This document shows positions 1 through 7,248 of a DNA stretch of 10,920 bases, in pieces. Under the pieces are notes generated by a model that was not told the origin of the DNA, did no database searches, and was given only the letters and a program-made list of their open reading frames with translations. The position numbers and the translations under genes are program-made. Position 1 is the first letter of the stretch. Each line of letters begins with the position of its first letter. This stretch comes from an uncultured Actinomycetes bacterium (lineage in GTDB: Bacteria; Actinomycetota; Acidimicrobiia; Acidimicrobiales; Ilumatobacteraceae): assembly GCA_903858075.1 (NCBI GenBank), contig CAIOHI010000349.1, positions 1 to 10,920 of the forward strand, given 5' to 3'.

Positions 1-1
1 A

Positions 2-223
2 ATCCTTAAGGAGTTCGTGTGTTGTGTGGTTGTAACCGTAAAAAAATGTTTGATGAAATTCGTGACATTGCCCTAAAGGAGCCAGCATGATAATAGCAAG
101 TTTCCCAGCGGGATTTAAATAAGAATACATTTTTTCTATAAAATTCGCTTGAGTATGTATTATATCCCCCACCCAATGACCAATGTCTTCTAGTGGACCG
201 AAGATATTTTCTAATTTCAATAT
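2..223 (-). CDS. Truncated coding fragment, possibly class I SAM-dependent methyltransferase
   Basis: On the minus strand, a frame is open from just after a stop at 224-226 to the left edge of the window (74 codons) and reads like real protein. It has the run MYSYLNPAGKLAIIMLAP at about residues 32-49, then a segment rich in His and aromatic residues ending HTTHELLKD. The 'LNPAGKLAII' stretch resembles the conserved 'LkPGGkl-i' strand that follows the acidic motif in class I SAM-dependent methyltransferases, and a 'HELL' helix normally follows it. The N-terminal SAM-binding glycine motif is missing: no start codon precedes the conserved-looking part, and the frame closes at 224. The fragment is about 35% G+C, unlike the rest of the window. 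The family call is an inference from one short motif. It could be another Rossmann-like protein, or not be coding at all. Confidence 0.35.
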   Translation of the reverse strand, partial: MLKLENIFGPLEDIGHWVGDIIHTQANFIEKMYSYLNPAGKLAIIMLAPLGQCHEFHQTFFYGYNHTTHELLKD

Positions 224-1795
224 TTAAAGAACGGAATTGAAATATGGAAAGAAAATAAATGGCTTGGAGTTGGTGCCGGAGATGTAAAAAACGAAGCGCT
301 TAAAAAATATAAACCGCTCGACATTATTAACAACATCCTTCTTGAAGGCATGAAAGTTGTTGGCGAGCTTTTTGGTTCTGGCCAAATGCAATTGCCATTT
401 GTTTTGCAAAGCGCAGAAACAATGAAAACTGCAGTTGCCCACCTTGAACCATTTATGGAAAAAATTGATGGTCAAACTTCAAAGGGTCGCCTTGTGCTCG
501 CCACTGTAAAAGGTGACGTGCACGACATTGGCAAGAACTTGGTCGACATCATTTGTACCAACAATGGTTACGAAGTGGTGAACATGGGCATCAAGGTCTC
601 TATTGCCGACATGATTGCCAAAGTTCAAGAAGTAAACGCCGATGCGCTTGGCATGAGCGGGTTGCTCGTCAAGAGCACGCTCATCATGCGCGAAAACTTG
701 CAAGAGTTGAATGCTGTTGGGCTATCTGAAATTCCTGTCATTTTGGGCGGCGCCGCGCTCACGCGTACGTATGTAGAAAAAGATCTTCGTGAGGTCTACG
801 ACGGACGGGTGTTCTACGGTCGTGATGCATTTGAGGGCCTCTACACGCTCGACAAAATTATGTCGATTAAACGTGATGGTGTCGTAGACCCCGACTTCGG
901 ACGCATTCCTAGTGGTCGCGTGCTTCCCGATCGCAATAAAGCAGAACGCGTAGAGGTCGAGTTACCGCATCGCTCGCCAGATGTTGCTACCGACAACCAC
1001 GTATTCGCCCCGCCATTCCTTGGTTCCAAAGTGGTGAAAGGTTTAGCAATTGACGACATTGCCGCCTACATCAATGAAACGGCAATCTTTCGTAACCAGT
1101 GGCAGTTCCGCCCTGAAAATGGTGAAACTGACGAGCAATTCAAAGATCGCTTGCGCCCACTTCTTCGCGAACAGTTGAGCAATGCCAAAACTAGTGGCGT
1201 GTTGTTGCCGCAAGTGGTGTACGGATACTTCCCTGTCAACGCCGACGGCACCGACCTTGTTGTGTACACCGACGACACTCGCACCACAGAACAGTGCCGC
1301 TTTCACTACCCACGCCAGCGCGAAGAACCCTTCCTCTGCATTGCCGACTTCTTCCGCAGTGTTGAGTCGGGCGAGAAAGACTACGCAGCGTTTCACATTG
1401 TGACCATGGGAAATGCAGTCAGTGAAATGGCAGCTGAATTGTTTGAACAGAACAAGTATCAGGACTATCTCATCTTGCACGGCCTTGGCGTTGAAATGGC
1501 TGAAGCGCTTGCTGAATATTGGCACCACCGCATTCGTACCGAATGGGGCTTTGTCGATGAAGATGGTCCTTCGCTGCATGGTCTCTTTCGCCAGCAATAC
1601 CGCAGTGGACGTTATTCATGGGGCTACCCCGCTTGTCCAGATCTTGAAGACAACGCAACTGTGGCAGCACTACTTGAAGCCGGCCGACTCGGTATTGAAG
1701 TGAGCGAAGAAACCGGCTGGCAATACCAGCCAGAGCAAACAACTTCGGCCATCATTTGCCATCATCCGCGCGCAAAGTACTTCGTCGCACGCTAA
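215..1795 (+). CDS. metH: Methionine synthase (cobalamin-dependent), C-terminal part, 5' truncated
   Basis: MetH transfers a methyl group from 5-methyltetrahydrofolate to homocysteine via cob(I)alamin in the cytoplasm. Only the C-terminal ~40% of the usual ~1,200 residues is here. Numbering from the first in-frame ATG at 350, the order is: end of the cobalamin cap helices (GELFGSGQMQLPFVLQSAE, 5-23); the B12 domain with DVHDIGKN at 56-63, where His58 (codon 521-523) is the lower axial cobalt ligand; GMSGLLVKST at 101-110; then the reactivation domain with R421 and GYPACPD at 425-431, which bind SAM. The homocysteine and folate domains are absent. The frame is closed by TAA at 212-214, and recognisable homology begins only near 275-300. 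ATG 350 lies inside a cap helix, so it is not a natural start. Codons before ~480 are AT-rich and K/N/I-biased, unlike those after it. As drawn, the gene cannot make methyl groups move from folate, so it is a fragment or one side of a chimera. Confidence 0.93.
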   Translation, partial: FQYLKNGIEIWKENKWLGVGAGDVKNEALKKYKPLDIINNILLEGMKVVGELFGSGQMQLPFVLQSAETMKTAVAHLEPFMEKIDGQTSKGRLVLATVKGDVHDIGKNLVDIICTNNGYEVVNMGIKVSIADMIAKVQEVNADALGMSGLLVKSTLIMRENLQELNAVGLSEIPVILGGAALTRTYVEKDLREVYDGRVFYGRDAFEGLYTLDKIMSIKRDGVVDPDFGRIPSGRVLPDRNKAERVEVELPHRSPDVATDNHVFAPPFLGSKVVKGLAIDDIAAYINETAIFRNQWQFRPENGETDEQFKDRLRPLLREQLSNAKTSGVLLPQVVYGYFPVNADGTDLVVYTDDTRTTEQCRFHYPRQREEPFLCIADFFRSVESGEKDYAAFHIVTMGNAVSEMAAELFEQNKYQDYLILHGLGVEMAEALAEYWHHRIRTEWGFVDEDGPSLHGLFRQQYRSGRYSWGYPACPDLEDNATVAALLEAGRLGIEVSEETGWQYQPEQTTSAIICHHPRAKYFVAR

Positions 1796-1798
1796 ATT
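1793..1798 (+). promoter_or_regulatory. Candidate -10 box for leaderless DUF805 transcript
   Basis: TAAATT fits the actinobacterial TAnnnT -10 pattern. It ends 6 nt before the DUF805 ATG at 1805, which would put the transcription start at or next to the start codon. The metH stop codon TAA forms the first half of the hexamer. No Shine-Dalgarno is present in the 9-nt gap and no convincing -35 is visible. The alternative is simple read-through from metH. Confidence 0.4.
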
Positions 1799-1804
1799 CG
1801 CCTC

Positions 1805-2128
1805 ATGCCTATTATCGCTGCCGTCAAACTTGGCTTTTTCAACTACGTCAACTACAAAGGTCGTGCTCGGCGTGGCGATTTTTGGTGGTGGATTCTTTTC
1901 ACCATCGTGTCGCAGTATCTGGTATCACTCGCGAGCACAAGCGCGGGGAACATTTTCTCTACCGCCCTTGTTCTCCCTCAAATTATGTTTGGTATTCGTC
2001 GCATGCACGATGTGAATAAAAGTGGTTGGTGGATTCTTCTCCCCATTGGAAACATTATTTTCTGGGCACAGCCTGGCGATGCTTCCAGCAACCGCTTCGG
2101 GCCACCAGCCCCACCTACTAACTTCTAA
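1805..2128 (+). CDS. DUF805 family small membrane protein
   Basis: This 107-residue protein fits the DUF805 family, inner-membrane proteins of unknown role. Evidence in order: an N-terminal FFNYVNYKGRARRGDFWWW segment (about 11-29), the family's 'F..Y..f.GRarR.eFWw' opening; a hydrophobic helix (about 28-45); a second hydrophobic stretch leading to GIRRMHDVNKSGWW (about 63-76), the family's 'RRLHD.g.SGWW' motif; a third hydrophobic stretch (about 75-88); and a C-terminal NRFGPPAP tail. It is at the short end for the family, with a compact central membrane region. It starts 9 nt after metH with no Shine-Dalgarno. Its TAA overlaps the stop codon of the convergent ABC gene. The family call is confident; no specific function can be given. 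Confidence 0.9.
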   Translation: MPIIAAVKLGFFNYVNYKGRARRGDFWWWILFTIVSQYLVSLASTSAGNIFSTALVLPQIMFGIRRMHDVNKSGWWILLPIGNIIFWAQPGDASSNRFGPPAPPTNF

Positions 2129-3912
2129 CGCGTCGGCTGACTCGCATTCCATGCGTTCACGAGTGCGGCGTATTTACCATTCTTCTCTACCAGTTCGCTG
2201 TGTGTTCCCCATTCAACAAGCTCGGCATGGTCAACAACACCAATAGCGTCTGCTCGCTGAACGGTGGTCAGACGGTGCGCAACCACAACAACACTGCGCC
2301 CTTGCATTAGCGCTTCTAGCGCTGCTTCAACATCTTTTTCCGTGCCTGGGTCGAGGTTCGAAGTTGCTTCATCGAGCACGAGCACAGCAGGGTCAACAAG
2401 AGCTGCACGCGCCAGAGAAACGAGTTGACGCTCCCCTGCAGACAAACGCGACCCACGCTCATGCACCTCAGTGTCGAGACCTTCGGGAAACGCCATAAAG
2501 CGTTCATACACACCCAAAGCGTGAAGTGCGCTTTCAATCTCTGCATCGGTTGTTTCGCTTTTCGCAATGCGCAAATTTTCACGAATTGTTCCGTTGAAAA
2601 GGAACCCTTCTTGTGGAACCACCACGATGCGCTCACGTAACGACTGCATCGTTGCATCACGCAAGTTCACGCCACCATACGTAATGGAACCTTCATTTGG
2701 GTCGTACAAGCGCGCCATCAACTTCGCCAAGGTCGACTTACCGGCACCAGTTGGCCCCACCAGTGCAAGACGCTTGCCATTGGGCACTGCAATAGAAACA
2801 TTGCACAGTGCCGGCTGAGCACCAGTTGCGTACGTAAATGTGGCACCGCTCACCACTAGGTCGCCGTGTTCTGGCAAATCGACAGCGCCAATAGCTTCGT
2901 CAACCTCGGGCACCGCATCCATAATGCCGTAGAGCTTTTTTAGCGCTGCGCCAGCAGATTGCATGGTGTTATATAACTGCGACAACTGTTGTACAGGGTC
3001 GAATAAGTTGGCAAGAAGCAAAACGAATGCCACCACTGTTCCGACAGACACACTTCCCCGATGCACTAGCCAACCGCCCATACCCACAATGAGTGCTGAG
3101 GCAAAAATGCCTGCGAACTCCACAAGGCCGAAATACCACATGCTTACCTTCACGCTGTGCATATGGCTTTTATATAGAGCGTTGTTTGACGCACGAAAAC
3201 GCCGTACTTGTTCTTCTTCGCGGGCGTAGGCCTGAATGACTCTTACTCCGGTAATTCCTTCTTGTAAGGCCGAGAGGTTTGCACCAACTCGTTCTCGCAC
3301 ATCTAAATAGGCCTTATTAGAATCACGCTGAAATTTAATGGAAGCAACAAAAATGATTGGCATCACCAGTAAAGCCACGATGGAGAGTTGCCATGACAAC
3401 GTGAAGAGCAAAATGACTGCAAGAACGAGAAGGAAACCTGCCGAGATGAACTGGAGCAGACCCCACTGCACTAATTCACTCATACTTTCAATGTCGGCGG
3501 TCATGCGCGCAACAAGAACACCAGCTTTTTCTCGGTCGTAGAACGCCATTGACTGTTTTTGCATTTGCGAGAACACGCGTAAACGCAAGACCCGCAAAAG
3601 GTTCTCGCCGGCACGGTTAATGAAAATGTATTGAGCACGACCAAAGCAATACGCAATGCAGGTAACCGCAATGTATGCAACAACGGAAAAATTAAGCGAG
3701 CGAGTATTTTTCGCCCGAATGCCTGCATCAATGCCATGACGTACCAATACGGGGCCAGCCAACGTGCACAAGGTAACTGCAATAACGCACGCGAGCGCCG
3801 CCAGCATTGTTTTGCGAAAAGGTGCTGCCATTGCAAGCGTTCGACGCATGAGGGTACGCGCTTCGTCACGCGACACCCGATCTTCTGCCGAAACTGCTCC
3901 GCCGCCCCACAT
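2125..3912 (-). CDS. ABC exporter half-transporter, consensus ATPase subunit (ABCB/MsbA type)
   Basis: A 595-residue fusion of one transmembrane domain and one nucleotide-binding domain, the standard layout and length for ABCB-type exporters. Hydrophobic helices lie at about 37-57, 75-97, 152-172, 176-193, 262-283 and 289-304. The ATPase domain has Walker A GPTGAGKST (386-394), Q-loop Gln434 (VVPQE), signature LSAGE (490-494), Walker B with catalytic Glu515 (LVLDEATS), D-loop SNLDP and H-loop His546. All catalytic residues are consensus, but the signature departs from LSGGQ. The ATG at 3912 follows the upstream ABC stop by 2 nt and has an AGGTGA Shine-Dalgarno with a 6-nt spacer. The opening MWGGG is, as I recall, also seen in related actinobacterial exporters. 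The substrate is not deducible; lipids, drugs or peptides are all possible. It pairs with the 603/600-residue neighbour as a heterodimer. Confidence 0.96.
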   Translation of the reverse strand: MWGGGAVSAEDRVSRDEARTLMRRTLAMAAPFRKTMLAALACVIAVTLCTLAGPVLVRHGIDAGIRAKNTRSLNFSVVAYIAVTCIAYCFGRAQYIFINRAGENLLRVLRLRVFSQMQKQSMAFYDREKAGVLVARMTADIESMSELVQWGLLQFISAGFLLVLAVILLFTLSWQLSIVALLVMPIIFVASIKFQRDSNKAYLDVRERVGANLSALQEGITGVRVIQAYAREEEQVRRFRASNNALYKSHMHSVKVSMWYFGLVEFAGIFASALIVGMGGWLVHRGSVSVGTVVAFVLLLANLFDPVQQLSQLYNTMQSAGAALKKLYGIMDAVPEVDEAIGAVDLPEHGDLVVSGATFTYATGAQPALCNVSIAVPNGKRLALVGPTGAGKSTLAKLMARLYDPNEGSITYGGVNLRDATMQSLRERIVVVPQEGFLFNGTIRENLRIAKSETTDAEIESALHALGVYERFMAFPEGLDTEVHERGSRLSAGERQLVSLARAALVDPAVLVLDEATSNLDPGTEKDVEAALEALMQGRSVVVVAHRLTTVQRADAIGVVDHAELVEWGTHSELVEKNGKYAALVNAWNASQPTR

Positions 3913-3914
3913 TT

Positions 3915-5717
3915 TTAGTCACCTGCCGTTTTGCTTGTGAGTGAGGCAATATTTTTCTCCTGCGCAGCAAGAACTTCGCCATACTTTGCATTGGTGGCAA
4001 GTAAGTGCGAGTGCTCACCAAAGGCAACAATGCGACCTTCGTCGAGCAATGCCACTTTGCTGGCAAGTGCAATGGTTGCCGGCCGATGCGCAATAACCAA
4101 AGTGGTACGGCCACGCATCACCGTGGTCATTGCCTCACGAATTTCGTTTTCCTTAGCGGGGTCCACTGCAGACGTTGCATCATCGAGCACCAACACGCGT
4201 GGGTCGGCGACAATGGCACGTGCAATGGCAATGCGTTGACGTTGCCCACCCGACAACGAGTACCCGCGCTCACCAAGAACGGTGTTGTACCCATCGGGAA
4301 GTTCCAAGATGAAATCGTGTGCACCAGCAAGACGAGCTGCCGCCTCAATACGATCTTGATGAGCATTGGGTTCTGCAAATGCAATATTGGCAGCAACAGT
4401 GTCGTGGAACAGCAAAGTATCCTCAAATACCACTGCAACAGCACGACGCAACTCAGACAAACGCAACTGGCGAATATCGATGCCATCGAGTGTGACGCCG
4501 CCCGATGAGGTGTCGTAAAAACGCAGCAATAACCGCGCCAAAGTACTCTTCCCGCTGCCCGTTGCACCGACAATGGCCACCGACTCACCGGGCTGGATGA
4601 CGAGGTCCAAATGATTGAGTACTTCGTGCTCGGCGGAATAACCAAACGACACGTCAGAGAACGTCACCGCACCAGTAAATGCCGAGCTTGTTCTGCTGGG
4701 AAGCGCTTGTGGTTTTGGTGGGTCGGCAACAGCGGGTTCTGTAGAGAGCACTTCATTCACGCGCATGAGTGCGGCAGCTGCACGTTGACCAAAAGCCACC
4801 GTCATTCCAATATTGCGCAATGGCCAAATAAGCATGGTGAGATACGTATTGAATGCGACAAGATCGCCCACACTCATTTGACCGTTAATGACACGGTGGC
4901 CACCAATACCGAGAACGGCAATGAGGCCAATGGAGGGCAAGAGGTCGATGCCCGGCAAGAATTTGCTACGAATTTTGGCTGCACCCAGCGACACGCCACG
5001 AATATCGTTGGCTTCTTTTTCTAACTTCTGCATTTGTGTTGCTTCGGCGCCAAAGCCCTTTACAACACGAATACCCGACACACTTTCTTCAACAACAATG
5101 GCAAGTTCTGCTTGCTCTGCCTGCACGGCAAGAATTGCTGGGTGAATGCTGTTCGAAAAACGTCGAGCGGCCAAGTTGACGAAAGGCAAAGGTGCGAGCG
5201 CAATGATCGCAAGCATCGGCTGGCTCGAGAGGAGAATAAGCATCACAGCTACCACCATGGCGACATTGGAAATGGTGAGCGGAATCATGACCACAAAACC
5301 TTGAATTTGACCCAGATCACTTGAAGCTCTGCTCATGAGTTGCCCCGTTTGGGCCATGTCGTGATACCCAATATGCAGACCCTGAAGGTGCGTAAAGAGA
5401 CGCTCGCGCAGCGAACTCTCTGTCCATCTACTCTCACGAAAGCCAATCCACCTGCGCCATGCAGAAAAAACACCTGCGACGATGCCCACACAGGTAATTG
5501 CCCCCGCCCAGAACAGAAGTGAACCATCTTGTTCAATGCCCTGGTCGACCCCCAATTTGAAAAGTTGCGGAATTGCAACCTTTCCCGCGCTCCATATGAG
5601 CCCAATGACCACACCTTGCATCAACCCTCTGCGTTGTTCGCGCAGCACACTACGTAAGAGTTTCCAACCCTCTGCGGTTGCGGGCCCGTCTTGTTTGTGG
5701 CTCTCCGCTTGCGACAT
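3915..5717 (-). CDS. ABC exporter half-transporter, degenerate ATPase subunit (heterodimer partner)
   Basis: This is the first gene of the ABC operon, 600 residues from the ATG at 5717. A GTG at 5726 would add three residues (MEA) and has no ribosome site; the ATG has GGTGG five bases upstream. Numbering from the GTG, six hydrophobic helices span about 35-310. The ATPase domain has Walker A GATGSGKST (387-395), signature LSGGQ (491-495) and H-loop His547. The Q-loop residue is Glu435 (VVFEDT, codon GAG at 4422-4424) instead of Gln. The catalytic Walker B Glu is replaced by Asp516 (VLVLDDATS, codon GAT at 4179-4181). Glu-to-Asp at this position is the hallmark of the degenerate-site subunit in heterodimeric exporters such as TM287/288 and BmrCD. 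Its canonical LSGGQ would complete the active site of the 595-residue partner. The N-terminal cytoplasmic segment of ~20 residues is hydrophilic. The substrate is unknown. Confidence 0.95.
   Translation of the reverse strand: MSQAESHKQDGPATAEGWKLLRSVLREQRRGLMQGVVIGLIWSAGKVAIPQLFKLGVDQGIEQDGSLLFWAGAITCVGIVAGVFSAWRRWIGFRESRWTESSLRERLFTHLQGLHIGYHDMAQTGQLMSRASSDLGQIQGFVVMIPLTISNVAMVVAVMLILLSSQPMLAIIALAPLPFVNLAARRFSNSIHPAILAVQAEQAELAIVVEESVSGIRVVKGFGAEATQMQKLEKEANDIRGVSLGAAKIRSKFLPGIDLLPSIGLIAVLGIGGHRVINGQMSVGDLVAFNTYLTMLIWPLRNIGMTVAFGQRAAAALMRVNEVLSTEPAVADPPKPQALPSRTSSAFTGAVTFSDVSFGYSAEHEVLNHLDLVIQPGESVAIVGATGSGKSTLARLLLRFYDTSSGGVTLDGIDIRQLRLSELRRAVAVVFEDTLLFHDTVAANIAFAEPNAHQDRIEAAARLAGAHDFILELPDGYNTVLGERGYSLSGGQRQRIAIARAIVADPRVLVLDDATSAVDPAKENEIREAMTTVMRGRTTLVIAHRPATIALASKVALLDEGRIVAFGEHSHLLATNAKYGEVLAAQEKNIASLTSKTAGD
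3919..3924 (-). promoter_or_regulatory. Shine-Dalgarno of the second ABC gene
   Basis: Read on the minus strand, AGGTGA lies 6 nt before the ATG at 3912, inside the last codons of the upstream ABC gene. It fixes the start of the 595-residue subunit and supports translation from one bicistronic message. Confidence 0.75.
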
Positions 5718-5724
5718 CGCTTCC

Positions 5725-5730
5725 ACCGTA
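5725..5730 (-). promoter_or_regulatory. Candidate -10 box for the ABC exporter operon
   Basis: On the minus strand, TACGGT fits TAnnnT and sits 7 nt before the ATG at 5717, in the divergent intergenic space shared with the carotenoid oxygenase gene. If it is the -10, the GTG at 5726 overlaps it and cannot be the start. The same bases contain GGTGG, which may instead act as a Shine-Dalgarno, so the two readings compete. Confidence 0.3.
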
Positions 5731-5775
5731 CCGTTTCGGCTCTACCCACTGGTAGCCCACGTCAGCATTTCCGTC

Positions 5776-5781
5776 TAATAT
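5776..5781 (+). promoter_or_regulatory. Candidate -10 box, leaderless start of carotenoid oxygenase
   Basis: TAATAT differs from the TATAAT consensus but matches TAnnnT. It ends 6 nt before the ATG at 5788. The gap (TGGTGT) has no Shine-Dalgarno. Transcription would begin at or within a base of the start codon, giving a leaderless message, which is common in Actinobacteria. No clear -35 hexamer is seen at the expected distance. Confidence 0.5.
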
Positions 5782-5787
5782 TGGTGT

Positions 5788-7218
5788 ATGACCGCACTTG
5801 AATCACAACCCTTTGCCGACTACAGCCCTTTTCTTCGTGGAGCATATGGACCCGTCTTCGACGAGATGAACGAGTCCAACTTGCGCGTGACCGGAGAAAT
5901 TCCTGCTGCACTCACTGGCGTGTACATGCGTAACGGCGCGAACCCACAGTTTGCCCCAATGGGTCGCTACCACTGGTTCGATGGTGACGGAATGATTCAC
6001 GCTGTGTATCTAGAAAACGGCACAGCTCGTTATAAAAACAAGTGGATTGAAACTCCTGGTTTGCGCCACGAACGCGAACAAGAAAAAGCACTCTTCGGTG
6101 GCATTCTCAATTTCCAATTCCCACCTGAAGACATCATGGCCGAATGTGGCATTTTCAAAAATGCGGCGAACACCAACATCATTCGCCACGCCGACAAGAT
6201 TCTTGGTCTGTGGGAAGGTGGCCCACCATCGGAAATCACTCGCGAACTCGACACCGTTGGCATCATGGACTACGCAGGAAAACTTGAAGGCTCAATGACC
6301 GCACACCCGAAATGGTGCCCCGAAACTGGTGAGCTCATCATCATTGGTTACGACCCCATTGGCGGACAGCCTTTCTTGCGTTACCACGTTGCCGATAAAC
6401 ACGGCAACCTTGTACACAGCACCCCCATCACCATTCCTGAAGGCGTCATGATGCATGACTTCCTCACCACACGTAACTATTCAATTATTTTCGATTTACC
6501 TGCAGTCATTGCAGCAGCAATGGAAGGCAAGTCAATGTGGCAGCCAGACCTTGGTGCACGCATTGGCGTCATGCCTCGCCATGGCAGCGATGCCGACGTG
6601 CGCTGGTTCGATATTGACCCTTGCTACGTGTTTCACTTCTTGAACGCATGGGAAGAAGTAGGCAGCGACGGCCACGAGCGCATCGTTGCTTACGGATGCC
6701 GCATGCCGAATGTAGATCTCGACTTTGAATCTGTTGGCGACGCACCAAGCGGCATTGCTGCTGTCGATGGGGTGGGCATGGCCAAGTGGACCATCGACCT
6801 CACCGCCGGCACCGTGAAAGAAGAAATGATTCACGATCTGCGCAGCGACTTCCCGCGCTTACACGACGACCTCTTGGGTTTGAAGCACCGCTATGGCTTT
6901 GCCTCAGCAACCCTCGATGGCCCCATGGGCCTTGGCTTCAACGGCATCATTCGCTACGACCTTGAAGGCGGCAGCGACCAAACCTTCGCCTTCGGACCCG
7001 GTACCACCATTGGTGAAGCCGTTGTTGCCGACGACCCCACACGCCCGGGCGAACTTGGTGCATACGTCATGGTCTACGCCACCGACCTTGCCGCAATGAC
7101 TACCGACTTTTGCATTTTCAACGCCGAAGATATTGCTGCTGGCCCTGTGGCTCGCGTGCATCTTCCACAGCGGGTGCCTGCAGGGTTTCACGGCAACTGG
7201 ATGCCCGGCGCCAAATAG
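5788..7218 (+). CDS. Carotenoid cleavage oxygenase family (RPE65/CCD/lignostilbene dioxygenase)
   Basis: A 476-residue non-haem Fe(II) dioxygenase of the seven-bladed propeller family, which cleaves conjugated double bonds in carotenoids, apocarotenoids or stilbenes. All four iron-binding histidines are in place: His173 (MTAHPKW), His223 (MMHDF), His283 (FHFLNAWEE) and His468 (GFHGNW). The N-terminal GVYMRNGANPQF (44-55) and HWFDGDGMIH (62-71) blocks, PGE at 420-422 (which may carry a second-shell Glu) and the C-terminal LPQRVPAGFHG block also match the family. Length is normal and the start is supported by the adjacent -10-like box. There is no signal peptide, so it is probably cytosolic or membrane-associated. 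It begins a same-strand run with a 58-residue ORF and an F420-dependent oxidoreductase. Retinal formation is one option, but the sequence does not separate carotenoid from stilbene or lignin-derived substrates. Confidence 0.95.
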   Translation: MTALESQPFADYSPFLRGAYGPVFDEMNESNLRVTGEIPAALTGVYMRNGANPQFAPMGRYHWFDGDGMIHAVYLENGTARYKNKWIETPGLRHEREQEKALFGGILNFQFPPEDIMAECGIFKNAANTNIIRHADKILGLWEGGPPSEITRELDTVGIMDYAGKLEGSMTAHPKWCPETGELIIIGYDPIGGQPFLRYHVADKHGNLVHSTPITIPEGVMMHDFLTTRNYSIIFDLPAVIAAAMEGKSMWQPDLGARIGVMPRHGSDADVRWFDIDPCYVFHFLNAWEEVGSDGHERIVAYGCRMPNVDLDFESVGDAPSGIAAVDGVGMAKWTIDLTAGTVKEEMIHDLRSDFPRLHDDLLGLKHRYGFASATLDGPMGLGFNGIIRYDLEGGSDQTFAFGPGTTIGEAVVADDPTRPGELGAYVMVYATDLAAMTTDFCIFNAEDIAAGPVARVHLPQRVPAGFHGNWMPGAK

Positions 7219-7236
7219 CATGTGACACCTCGTTGG

Positions 7237-7242
7237 CATGAT
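7237..7242 (+). promoter_or_regulatory. Weak candidate -10 box before the 58-residue ORF
   Basis: CATGAT matches TATAAT at four of six positions and ends 6 nt before the ATG at 7249, the same spacing as the boxes at 1793 and 5776. It lacks the conserved first T, so it is weaker than the others. The gene may simply be read from the carotenoid oxygenase transcript. Confidence 0.25.
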
Positions 7243-7248
7243 TTTTTC

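Noticed and set aside
2..205. Alternative minus-strand frame, also open over most of the left end
   Set aside because: Its translation is rich in Arg/Ser/Cys/Tyr with no motif and ends in a stop at the left edge (about 6-8). The frame with LNPAGKLAII looks far more protein-like.
1043..1597. 184-codon minus-strand open frame inside metH
   Set aside because: Antisense to the SAM-binding domain of metH, which is unmistakable on the plus strand. No domain or ribosome site is visible.
4005..4508. 167-codon plus-strand open frame
   Set aside because: Antisense to the ATPase domain of the first ABC subunit; it is a shadow of conserved codons.
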